Below are positions 8,044 through 14,993 of a stretch of 26,634 nt of DNA, piece after piece (the stretch's first letter is position 1; each line of letters begins with the position of its first letter). Made by a program: the position numbers and the translations under genes. The DNA comes from an uncultured archaeon (GTDB lineage: Archaea > Thermoproteota > Nitrososphaeria > Nitrososphaerales > CALBXV01). The notes under the pieces are model-generated. The model ran no database searches. It saw only the letters and a program-made list of their open reading frames with translations, and was not told the origin of the DNA. The stretch is from positions 1 to 26,634 of the forward strand of contig CALBXV010000438.1 of the NCBI GenBank assembly GCA_937890045.1, written 5' to 3'.

Positions 8044-8431
8044 AAATTATTGGGAATTTCTAACAGAAGGAGATAAGAAAACTTGGTCAAATTATATGAT
8101 AAATCGTTTCTTATCTATGAAGGTGGAATGGGTAGATTTTGTAAATGAAATTCAGAAATATCCAATATCACCAAAAGATTTATATAGATTGTATATTGAT
8201 ATTTTACCAAAAGGGAAGCAGTGGCTTCGTTATGTTAAAGGGAGAAAAGAGATGGAATATCCACAGTGGTTGCTTGAATTAGTTTCAAAACATTTTAGCG
8301 TCAGTAATTTAGAATCAGAAGAATATGTTGATAGATATTATATGACCGAACAGGGAAAGGCTGAGTTATATTCACTCGTTGAAAGTTATGGAACTGATCC
8401 AAGACAAATTGAAACTTTACATTTGAGATGA
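7931..8431 (+). CDS. 62: Clamp-loader small subunit (T4 gp62-like)
   Basis: Predicted gp62, partner of gp44 in clamp loading, up to 166 residues (T4 gp62 is 187). The segments NYMINRFLSMKVEWVDFVNEIQKY, PKGKQWLRYVKG and PQWLLELVSKHFSVSNLESEEYVDRYYMTEQGK resemble gp62 of marine T4-like phages (VNRxLS near the start, a KGK/WAK-type basic segment, then a helical ending). The start is uncertain. The ATG at 7931 has AGGA four bases upstream but lies 113 bases inside the FmdB-like gene and gives a basic 37-residue leader. No ATG, GTG or TTG occurs in frame between it and the conserved NYMINRF; CTG at 8024 and ATT at 8033 are the only near-start codons. The end overlaps the next gene as ATGA. Confidence 0.72.
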   Translation: MKPITRKNQNRRKINQKKKIKSKNLFHHLKNLTEIQNKNYWEFLTEGDKKTWSNYMINRFLSMKVEWVDFVNEIQKYPISPKDLYRLYIDILPKGKQWLRYVKGRKEMEYPQWLLELVSKHFSVSNLESEEYVDRYYMTEQGKAELYSLVESYGTDPRQIETLHLR

Positions 8432-9516
8432 AACAAGTTGATTATGAAGTTCTATCTAAATTTACAGAGTATGATAAAGAAGATTTAGAATTTTATAAGG
8501 TTACAAATAATATAAATACTATAAATATAGATTATGGTGTTGAAGTAATCTTTGATTATTATCGAAGGCATGGATTCCCACATTACAGTATAACAGAACA
8601 AGAAAAGCATCAACACATGAAGAAACTTAGGAAGTTTGATGTTAATACTATTTTTATAGATAATCAAATTATTCAGACTATGCACTGTTTAAGATTAGCT
8701 TGGTCATATTTTCCATTTTTTTGGGAAATTAGATGTGGTGACGCAATGAAATCACCAATGGAAACTTTTAATGATGATGATAAATTTAAATCTACAATTA
8801 GGAAGGCCTGGAAGTGGCAAATGAAACATGGTAATGATGAAGAGGAAGAAGTGGAAAGAAATATATTTCGTGAAAATAGGTTACGACAATCACTTAAAAT
8901 ATATACAGGCACTCAATCAGTATCTAATTTTAGACCAACAGCAGCCAAACTAATATATGAGAAGTATGGTGGTGGTGGAGTTATAAGAGATATGTCAAGT
9001 GGTTGGGGCGGACGGTTATTGGGGTTTTTAGCATCATCAAATACTAAACATTATATTGGAACTGAACCTGCCACGAGGACATATAATGGGTTATTAGAAA
9101 TGAAAAAAGATTTTACATATCTAAATAAGAAAGTTGATATTTATATGAAAGGAAGTGAAGATTTTGTTTCTGAAAAAGAATCACTCGATTTATGTTTTAC
9201 TTCACCACCTTATTTCGATACGGAAAAGTATTCCGATGAGCTCACACAAAGTTATATTAAGTATCCATCAGAAGATAAGTGGGTGAATGGATTTTTAAGA
9301 AAGACTATAGAGAATTGTTATTATGGATTAAAAAAAGGTGGTTATATGTTATATAATATCGCAAATACACCTAAGTATAAATTTATAGAAGATGCAACTG
9401 TTAAAATTTCTAAAGAATTAGGATTTAAACAAGAAGAAACTCTCCAATTAACTTTATCTTCAGTTATGGGAGCTGGATATAAATATGAGCCAATTTTTGT
9501 TTTTAAAAAGGAGTAA
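8428..9516 (+). CDS. Predicted DNA amino-methyltransferase, TSPPYF type (paralogue 2)
   Basis: SAM-dependent DNA methyltransferase, 362 residues, paralogous to the product of 4476-5687. Motif I is VIRDMSSGWGGRLLGF at 185-200 and motif IV is TSPPYF at 258-263; both are preceded by the shared NFRPTAAKLIYEKY helix. SPPY again suggests an amino-group target, more often N4-cytosine. The N-terminal 150 residues differ strongly from paralogue 1, consistent with different target sites. The start overlaps the gp62 stop as ATGA and has no clear ribosome binding site, so translation is probably coupled. Together with the DUF1599-like gene just downstream it may form a DNA-modification module. Confidence 0.84.
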   Translation: MKQVDYEVLSKFTEYDKEDLEFYKVTNNINTINIDYGVEVIFDYYRRHGFPHYSITEQEKHQHMKKLRKFDVNTIFIDNQIIQTMHCLRLAWSYFPFFWEIRCGDAMKSPMETFNDDDKFKSTIRKAWKWQMKHGNDEEEEVERNIFRENRLRQSLKIYTGTQSVSNFRPTAAKLIYEKYGGGGVIRDMSSGWGGRLLGFLASSNTKHYIGTEPATRTYNGLLEMKKDFTYLNKKVDIYMKGSEDFVSEKESLDLCFTSPPYFDTEKYSDELTQSYIKYPSEDKWVNGFLRKTIENCYYGLKKGGYMLYNIANTPKYKFIEDATVKISKELGFKQEETLQLTLSSVMGAGYKYEPIFVFKKE

Positions 9517-9519
9517 ATA

Positions 9520-9921
9520 GTGAAAGTTATAAAAGAAAGTAGTAAGAAGAAATCTTATCCGAAAAAGAAAGTCAAAAAGGAAAATTTAAGTCCAGCAGAA
9601 CATTTGGAATTACATTATCCAATAATGACTCGTGAGTTTAAGAGATTACAACAGGAGGATTACGACTTGTTTTGTAAAAAACAATATGATTACGGTCCTT
9701 CAAATATTGCAATGGGTACTACATTAGAAAATGAAGAAGATGTTAAATTGTCTACAACTGGGTTGGTAGTACGAATAAATGATAAGGTTAATAGATTAAT
9801 AAATTTAACTGTGAAGTCAGATAGAGAAGGAGTTACGGAATCTGTGAAGGATTCATTTCAAGATTTAACAAATTATAGTATTATGGCAAGAGTAGTTAGA
9901 AACGGAAAATGGGGAAAGTAA
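9520..9921 (+). CDS. DUF1599-like protein (nucleotide-modification associated)
   Basis: 133 residues. After a Lys-rich leader (1-23) the body contains KKQYDYGPSNIAMG (53-66), RINDKVNRLINL (85-96) and ESVKDSFQDLTNYSIMA (107-123), the pattern I associate with DUF1599, named from genome context as nucleotide-modification associated domain 1. The Glu/Asp-rich helices resemble all-alpha MazG-type nucleotide pyrophosphatases, so NTP or modified-nucleotide handling is possible. It starts with GTG at 9520, supported by GGAG at 9510-9513. It follows a DNA methyltransferase gene directly. Family assignment is from memory and unverified. Confidence 0.65.
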   Translation: MKVIKESSKKKSYPKKKVKKENLSPAEHLELHYPIMTREFKRLQQEDYDLFCKKQYDYGPSNIAMGTTLENEEDVKLSTTGLVVRINDKVNRLINLTVKSDREGVTESVKDSFQDLTNYSIMARVVRNGKWGK

Positions 9922-10784
9922 TATCATATAGCCAATTTTCACAATGGGCTGCATGTCCTTATCGATGGAAACTGAATTACATAGATGAGCGCAGGGAGTT
10001 TGCTGGAAATATACATACTTTATTTGGAACAAGTATGCATGAAGTATTACAGAAATATCTTACTGTTATGTATACAGAAACTGCAAAGAAAGCAGACAGT
10101 TTAAATTTAGAGTCTATGTTAGAAGATAGAATGAAGGTGAATTTTTTGAAAATTAAAGAGGAGTCTGGAGAAGAATGTTGTAATAGACAAGATATGGCAG
10201 AATTTTATTCAGATGGAATATCCTTTTTAAAATGGTTTGTTAGCCGTAGGGGGCAGTATTTTCAAAAAAGGGGTTATGAATTACTTGGAACAGAAATAGC
10301 TATTAATTATGATTTGCCTGGAAATATAAGATTTAGAGGGTTTATAGATTTAATTTTATTTGATTCAACTGAAAGTAGATTGAAAATTTATGATATAAAA
10401 ACTTCTACTATGGGGTGGAATAAATATATAAAAAAAGATAGGAACAAAACAGATCAATTATTATTATACAAACAGTTTTATTCAAAACAATTTGATTTTC
10501 CTATTAATAGAATTGATGTGGAGTTTTTTATAGTAAAGAGAAAATTATATGAGAATGTATCTTTTCCACAAAAAAGAGTTCAACAATTTTCACCAGCAAG
10601 TGGAACTCCAAGTTTAAATAAGGTATCATTGAGATTAAGTGAATTTATTAAAGAGTGTTTTACTGACGATGGACAATATAATATGGAACATATTTATAGA
10701 AAAGAAGCATCTAAGAAAAATTGTAGGTTTTGTGAGTTTAGAGAAATGCCAGAGTTATGTGATGCGAATTATAATAGGAGATAG
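9909..10784 (+). CDS. PD-(D/E)XK nuclease, Cas4/AddB-like with Fe-S cysteines
   Basis: 291-residue nuclease of the RecB/Cas4 superfamily. It starts with ISYSQFSQWAACPYRWKL, the usual opening of this family, whose Cys16 would join Cys272, Cys275 and Cys284 near the C-terminus (NCRFCEFREMPELC) to hold a 4Fe-4S cluster. Catalytic residues are His44 (GTSMHEVLQKY), Asp147 (GFIDLI), Asp162 and Lys164 (YDIKTS) and Gln183/Tyr187 (QLLLYKQF). Members degrade or resect DNA ends and are common in T4-like marine phages, where they likely serve recombination or host DNA breakdown. No CRISPR array is present, so a Cas4 adaptation role is not supported. It overlaps the preceding gene by 13 bases. Confidence 0.88.
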   Translation: MGKVISYSQFSQWAACPYRWKLNYIDERREFAGNIHTLFGTSMHEVLQKYLTVMYTETAKKADSLNLESMLEDRMKVNFLKIKEESGEECCNRQDMAEFYSDGISFLKWFVSRRGQYFQKRGYELLGTEIAINYDLPGNIRFRGFIDLILFDSTESRLKIYDIKTSTMGWNKYIKKDRNKTDQLLLYKQFYSKQFDFPINRIDVEFFIVKRKLYENVSFPQKRVQQFSPASGTPSLNKVSLRLSEFIKECFTDDGQYNMEHIYRKEASKKNCRFCEFREMPELCDANYNRR

Positions 10785-10786
10785 TT

Positions 10787-11260
10787 ATGTATCGAAACTT
10801 CAATAGTCACGTGAAATTATCTGTCAGATTGAAATTATCAGATTTTATTGGAACTGAAAAAGAAGAAGACGTTATGAATAAGATAAGTTCAATTTGGGAC
10901 GATTTACATTTTCCATTTATGTTATACCTGTGGTATGAAGAAGACAAAGATATTTCACACGATATTTTGAAAAAATTTATAAAGAAGTGGGAAGGGAGTT
11001 TACATTATAAAACAAAGATTAAACCAGCCAATACTCAAACGTATAATGAATTTACGTGGTTTAATATTGTAAATTCTTGGGATGCCGATCCAAAACACAA
11101 TTTTAGATTTCAGTATATCTATGCTGAAAATGATGTAGATGATTTGTTGAACGGCTTGGAAGAATTTTATAAAGCTGCTAAATTTTCAATATCACCGAAA
11201 CCACCCAAAAAAGTTCAGAAGAGGAATGATTATGAAGAAAGTCGGCATAGTAGGCAGTAG
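10787..11260 (+). CDS. Hypothetical protein
   Basis: 157 residues, not recognised. It appears to be a mixed alpha/beta soluble protein with an aromatic-rich centre (FPFMLYLWYEEDKD, NEFTWFNIVNSWDADPKHNFRFQYIY) and a Lys/Pro-rich, probably disordered tail from about residue 135. No Cys clusters, signal peptide or membrane segment are visible. AGGAG at 10776-10780, six bases before the ATG, supports the start. It lies between the nuclease and SLOG-protein genes and overlaps the latter by 29 bases. Confidence 0.75.
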   Translation: MYRNFNSHVKLSVRLKLSDFIGTEKEEDVMNKISSIWDDLHFPFMLYLWYEEDKDISHDILKKFIKKWEGSLHYKTKIKPANTQTYNEFTWFNIVNSWDADPKHNFRFQYIYAENDVDDLLNGLEEFYKAAKFSISPKPPKKVQKRNDYEESRHSRQ

Positions 11261-11636
11261 AAAATATACTAATAAAAGAAAGATAAAGGATTTCATCTTC
11301 GACTTAAAGGAAAAGTTTGGAGACGAGGTAGAAGTTGTGAGTGGTGGTCAACCATTAGGAGCAGATGGTTACGCTAAGAAGTTTGCACTTGAATTTGGAG
11401 TTACATATAGAGAATTTCCACCAGCTCATTATTCTTATAATATGCATTGTGTATTGAACGAGAAAAATTATGGAAAACGGTATTATGTAAGTAATTTTTT
11501 TACAAGAAACAAACAGATAGCAGAATATAGTGATGTTATTGTTGCATTCATTCCAACGGGAGAGGAATCTAGGGGAACTATGAATACAGTTGGACATGCT
11601 AAGCGAATGAATAAAAAAGTTGTAATAATGGATTAA
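11232..11636 (+). CDS. SLOG-fold nucleotide-binding protein (DUF2493/YspA-like)
   Basis: 134 residues with a Rossmann-like SLOG signature: KKVGIVGSRKYTN (Gly8-Ser9-Arg10), SGGQPLGADGYAKKFA (37-52), TRNKQIAEYSDVIVAF (91-106) and SRGTMNTVGHAKRMNKKV (113-130). These match the YspA/cpYpsA-related group, thought to bind or cleave nucleotide-derived ligands; some SLOG proteins act as sensors in antiviral systems. No effector domain is fused here. The start at 11232 is preferred over the ATG at 11226 because AAGAGG at 11219-11224 lies 7 bases from the former. It is followed directly by the inverted repeat and the ribbon-helix-helix-like gene. Confidence 0.82.
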   Translation: MKKVGIVGSRKYTNKRKIKDFIFDLKEKFGDEVEVVSGGQPLGADGYAKKFALEFGVTYREFPPAHYSYNMHCVLNEKNYGKRYYVSNFFTRNKQIAEYSDVIVAFIPTGEESRGTMNTVGHAKRMNKKVVIMD

Positions 11637-11640
11637 ATAG

Positions 11641-11656
11641 ATATATATGTATATAT
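11641..11656 (+). promoter_or_regulatory. 16-bp inverted repeat upstream of the RHH-like gene, copy 2
   Basis: ATATATATGTATATAT, identical to the copy at 3718-3733, placed 14 bases before the ATG of the RHH-like gene and 4 bases after the previous stop codon. Ribbon-helix-helix repressors commonly bind short inverted repeats at their own promoters, so this is a candidate autoregulatory operator. A promoter core or hairpin cannot be excluded, and AT-rich palindromes can arise by chance in this genome. Confidence 0.45.
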
Positions 11657-11670
11657 CGGAGACTTAAAAT

Positions 11671-11865
11671 ATGGATATTACTAAGCTAACTACGGTTAAG
11701 GTTTTAGAAGAGTTATATAAGAACTTTAAATCTGTTGGGCTAACATATGAATTTACTCTCCAAAAACTTGTCAATAGAACTATGGATTTATATGTTAAAG
11801 ACAAAGAGTATAGAGAGAAAATTCACGAATATGATAATTTGACAGCTAGTGGCAGTAGGTTTTAA
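11671..11865 (+). CDS. Small ribbon-helix-helix-like putative regulator
   Basis: 64 residues. A short N-terminal strand (about 3-10, ITKLTTVK) is followed by a helix (11-23, VLEELYKNFKSVG), a turn and a second helix (28-44, FTLQKLVNRTMDLYVKD), which is the plan of Arc/MetJ-type ribbon-helix-helix dimers. The phrase FTLQKLVNRTMDLY resembles small phage RHH proteins. CGGAG at 11657-11661 lies about nine bases from the ATG. Its own upstream inverted repeat and the identical copy before the clamp gene make it a candidate repressor of both transcripts. Fold and role are inferred; a non-DNA-binding function is possible. Confidence 0.6.
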   Translation: MDITKLTTVKVLEELYKNFKSVGLTYEFTLQKLVNRTMDLYVKDKEYREKIHEYDNLTASGSRF

Positions 11866-11870
11866 TTGAA

Positions 11871-12026
11871 ATGGATGGAGCTATGAAGAATACTGGAAGT
11901 ATGACAAACAATAAAAATGTTGAGAGATTATTAAATAATATACTTAGAGTATTGATTAGAATTGAAAAACATCTACTCAAGGATGAACCTAAAAAAGAAG
12001 ATACTAAACAGTTATTAATTGATTAA
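11871..12026 (+). CDS. Short hypothetical protein (51 aa)
   Basis: A short open frame reading MDGAMKNTGSMTNN and then a probable amphipathic helix (VERLLNNILRVLIRIEKHLLKDEPKKED). The helix has a leucine/isoleucine repeat suggesting a small coiled coil. Start codons at 11871, 11883 and 11901 are possible; GGAG at 11877-11880 is too close to 11883 to decide. It fills the only gap between the RHH-like gene and the sugar island, ends just before a good ribosome binding site, and is on the coding strand. Function unknown. Confidence 0.5.
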   Translation: MDGAMKNTGSMTNNKNVERLLNNILRVLIRIEKHLLKDEPKKEDTKQLLID

Positions 12027-12040
12027 ATAAAGAGGTTTTT

Positions 12041-13444
12041 ATGGCAAAACGGAAAATTTTGTTGATGTCAGATGATTTAAGAATGTCATCTGGAGTTGGA
12101 ACAGTTTCACGAGAGGTTGTATTTGGAACATTAGATCATTACGATTGGTTTCAGGTCGGTGGGGCTATAAATCATCCAGAAGAAGGCAAGCTTGTTGATT
12201 TAAGTGAAGAACTCCAAAAAGACACAGGAATAAAAGATGCTTATTTGAAGATATTTCCTGTTAGTGGTTATGGCAATCAAGAACTTGCACGAGATATAAT
12301 TGCGGAAGAAAAACCAGATGCAATTCTACATTACACCGACCCAAGATTTTGGGGTTGGTTGTATCAAATGGAACATGAAATTAGGCAGCAGATGCCTATT
12401 TTTTATTATAATGTATGGGATGATTTACCGTATCCAAGATATAATGAATTCTTTTATGAGTCATGTGATTTGATTATGAATTTATCTAAACAAACTTGGA
12501 ACATAGTTAATAATTGTGCAGTAAAGAAACCAAGAACAGATTGGGATTGTACTTATATTCCACACGGAATAAATGATACCCAGTTTTACAAAATTTCAGA
12601 GTTACACGATGAGTGGGATGAGTTTGAAAATTTTAGAAATAATGCACTTAAGGATATGGATATAAATTTTATTGTTTTGTGGAATAGTAGAAATATTCGT
12701 AGAAAAGTACCAGGTGATGTAGTATTAGCTTATAAAACATTTTGTGATATGTTACCAAAAGAAGATGCAGACAAATGTGCATTAGTTATGCACACTCAGC
12801 CTGTTGATGAAAATGGAACTGATTTACCTGCACTTGTTTCTGCTGTGTGTTCTGATTATAAAGTTTTCTTTTCGGAAGATAAGTTAGATAATAAACATAT
12901 GAATTTTCTTTATAATATGGCAGATGTTACTATGTTAATTTCATCTAATGAAGGATTTGGATTAAGTCCTGCAGAATCTCATATGGCAGAAACTCCAACT
13001 ATATTGAATGTTACAGGTGGACCACAAGACCAATGTGGTTTTAGATTGAAAGGTGAATTGTTATTAGAGAAACATTATAGTGAAATCCATTCTTTACACG
13101 ATGATAGAAAGTGGAAGAATAATCCAGATTTAACTCACGGAGATTGGGTAAAGCCAGTTTGGCCTTCAAATAGATCTCTTGTAGGTTCAGTTCCAACACC
13201 ATACATTTTTGATGACAGGTGTAGATTTGATGATGTAGCGGATAGACTTAAAGAATGGTATGATACATCAATAGAAGAAAGAGAACGGTGTGGAGCACTT
13301 GCAAGAGAATTTGTAATGGATCCAAAAGTCGGACAATCAGTTGGAGAAATGTGTAGGAGATTTAAAGCTGATATGGACAGAGTATTTGATAAATGGAAGC
13401 CGAGAAAAAGGTTTACCTTATTTGGAACACAGGAGATAATATGA
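12041..13444 (+). CDS. GT4-type glycosyltransferase
   Basis: 467-residue GT-B-fold glycosyltransferase. The N-terminal domain opens with KILLMSDDLRMSSGVGTVSREV, the acceptor-side glycine-rich loop. IPHGINDT (173-180) marks the domain linker, NSRNIRRKVPGDVVLAY (215-231) supplies the basic donor-binding residues, and NEGFGLSPAE contains the EX7E pair Glu304/Glu312 typical of family GT4. Its substrate is not readable from the sequence. AAAGAGG lies five bases before the ATG. It begins the sugar island and is coupled by ATGA to a second GT4 gene. Confidence 0.85.
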   Translation: MAKRKILLMSDDLRMSSGVGTVSREVVFGTLDHYDWFQVGGAINHPEEGKLVDLSEELQKDTGIKDAYLKIFPVSGYGNQELARDIIAEEKPDAILHYTDPRFWGWLYQMEHEIRQQMPIFYYNVWDDLPYPRYNEFFYESCDLIMNLSKQTWNIVNNCAVKKPRTDWDCTYIPHGINDTQFYKISELHDEWDEFENFRNNALKDMDINFIVLWNSRNIRRKVPGDVVLAYKTFCDMLPKEDADKCALVMHTQPVDENGTDLPALVSAVCSDYKVFFSEDKLDNKHMNFLYNMADVTMLISSNEGFGLSPAESHMAETPTILNVTGGPQDQCGFRLKGELLLEKHYSEIHSLHDDRKWKNNPDLTHGDWVKPVWPSNRSLVGSVPTPYIFDDRCRFDDVADRLKEWYDTSIEERERCGALAREFVMDPKVGQSVGEMCRRFKADMDRVFDKWKPRKRFTLFGTQEII

Positions 13445-14769
13445 GTGATAAACCGTTAGTTTTAGTTACAGCACCAGTTGCTACGAGAAGTGGTTATGGT
13501 TCACACAGTAGAGATATTGTTCGTTCATTAATTGCAATGGATAAGTATGATATAAAGATTTTCCCGGTCAGGTGGGGAGCTACACCGATGAATGCTTTGA
13601 ACAAAAAGGATCCTAATGATAAAGTTATTATTGATAGATTATTAGAGAATCCTAATTTACCTAAACAACCTGACATTCATATTCACATTGTAATTCCAAA
13701 TGAATTCGGTCCAATAGGAAAATACAACATCGGAATTACAGCTGGAATAGAAACTAATATATGTATTCCGCAGTGGATTGAAGGTATGAATAGAATGGAT
13801 TTAGTTATAGTTCCATCTAAGTTTACTAAAGAAGTTTTGGAATCAACATCGTATGAACAACGAGATAAAGAAACAAATCAAAAAGTTGGAGATTTAACTT
13901 GTCAAAAGCCCATTGAAGTTTTGTTTGAAGGAACAGATACTAATATTTATAAAAAGACTGATGAATTTTCTAAGGAGTTGGTTACTGAGTTGGATAAAAT
14001 ACCAGAGGATTTTGTGTTTTTATATGTTGGACATTGGTTAAATGGAACATTAGGACAAGATAGAAAAGATGTTGGTATGTTGATAAAGACGTTCTTGGAA
14101 ACATTTAAGAATAAATCAAAACAACCAGCACTATTACTAAAGACAAGTGGGGCCAGTTTTTCAGTTTTGGATAGAGAAGATATTTTGAATAAAATAGAAC
14201 AAATCAAAGTTACAGTTAAGGGTGATTTACCTAGTATTTATCTTTTACACGGCGATTTAACTGATGAAGAAATGAATGGATTATATAACCACCCTAAAGT
14301 TAAAGTTCATACTTCATTTACAAAGGGAGAAGGATTTGGGAGGCCATTGTTGGAAGCAACTTTAAGTGAAAAACCAGTAATGGCGTCTAATTGGAGTGGA
14401 CATTTAGATTTTCTATCAAAGGATTTGGCTATTCTTTTACCAGGTGAGTTGACTGAGGTTCATAAATCAGCACTTAATGAAGATTTTATGGTAGAAAAGT
14501 CGAAATGGTTTAGTGTTAATTATCCATATGCATCTAAAATATTATTTGAAGTTTATAAGAATTATAAGAAATACAGACTTAACGCAAAGAAACTAGCTGT
14601 TGCGAATAGAGGTAACTTTTCATTAAAGGCTATGACTAAAAAATTTGAGAAAATCTTGAATGATTATGTTCCAGAGTTTCCGAAGGAAGTGAAGCTTAAT
14701 CTTCCCAAGTTAAAGAAGACAGGGAAAACAACAAGTGGAATTAAACTACCAAAATTAAAAAGAGTGTAG
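13441..14769 (+). CDS. GT4-type glycosyltransferase
   Basis: 442-residue GT-B glycosyltransferase related in plan to its upstream neighbour. Visible motifs are LVTAPVATRSGYGSHSRDIV at the N-terminus, FVFLYVGHWLNGTLGQDRKDVG at the start of the donor domain, and KGEGFGRPLLEA with the EX7E pair near Glu297/Glu305. The C-terminal 40 residues are Lys/Pro-rich (LPKLKKTGKTTSGIKLPKLKRV) and probably disordered or membrane/nucleic-acid contacting. ATG at 13441 is preferred: it follows AGGAG by about six bases and overlaps the preceding stop as ATGA; an upstream in-frame ATG at 13393 lies inside the neighbour. Confidence 0.85.
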   Translation: MSDKPLVLVTAPVATRSGYGSHSRDIVRSLIAMDKYDIKIFPVRWGATPMNALNKKDPNDKVIIDRLLENPNLPKQPDIHIHIVIPNEFGPIGKYNIGITAGIETNICIPQWIEGMNRMDLVIVPSKFTKEVLESTSYEQRDKETNQKVGDLTCQKPIEVLFEGTDTNIYKKTDEFSKELVTELDKIPEDFVFLYVGHWLNGTLGQDRKDVGMLIKTFLETFKNKSKQPALLLKTSGASFSVLDREDILNKIEQIKVTVKGDLPSIYLLHGDLTDEEMNGLYNHPKVKVHTSFTKGEGFGRPLLEATLSEKPVMASNWSGHLDFLSKDLAILLPGELTEVHKSALNEDFMVEKSKWFSVNYPYASKILFEVYKNYKKYRLNAKKLAVANRGNFSLKAMTKKFEKILNDYVPEFPKEVKLNLPKLKKTGKTTSGIKLPKLKRV

Positions 14770-14771
14770 TT

Positions 14772-14984
14772 ATGAAAGAATCATTAAAGAAAAAGTTAAT
14801 ATCTATTTTCGATTGGGATAGAAATAAAAAAATAGATTGGTATGAAATACTCTTTCCAATACCAGATATAAATAGAAATAAAAAAGTTGATTGGTGGGAA
14901 GCTTTGTCAGCTATAATAGTACTAATAGTATTTTATGGGTCAATACTATGTGGATTACTGGTGGTACAGAATATAATAAGATAA
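14772..14984 (+). CDS. Small membrane protein with two EF-hand-like loops
   Basis: 70 residues, not assigned to a named family. Two 12-residue loops match the canonical EF-hand calcium pattern DxDxNxxxDxxE: DWDRNKKIDWYE (14-25) and DINRNKKVDWWE (32-43). They are followed by one hydrophobic segment (about 45-68, ALSAIIVLIVFYGSILCGLLVV), a predicted transmembrane helix. The basic N-terminus (MKESLKKKL) suggests it stays in the cytoplasm, which would put the loops on the cytoplasmic face, though topology is a guess. The loops are only 18 residues apart, closer than paired EF-hands and nearer to dockerin or EF-like calcium repeats. It sits between a GT4 gene and a zinc-ribbon gene. Metal binding is inferred from pattern only. 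Confidence 0.75.
   Translation: MKESLKKKLISIFDWDRNKKIDWYEILFPIPDINRNKKVDWWEALSAIIVLIVFYGSILCGLLVVQNIIR
14811..14900 (+). repeat. Internal tandem duplication encoding two Ca-loop-like motifs
   Basis: Two 36-base units at 14811-14846 and 14865-14900, 18 bases apart, share an exact 14-base block (ATAGAAATAAAAAA) and GATTGG with the same spacing. They encode RNKK-[IV]-DW-[YW]-E. The DNA-level similarity suggests a fairly recent internal duplication or strong codon-bias convergence in an AT-rich genome. Confidence 0.6.
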
Positions 14985-14993
14985 GGATTAGAT

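Noticed and set aside
11471..11671. T4-like late promoter (TATAAATA or CTAAATA) near the RHH-like gene
   Set aside because: Only loose matches such as TTAAATA occur at stop codons, at a frequency expected in AT-rich DNA.
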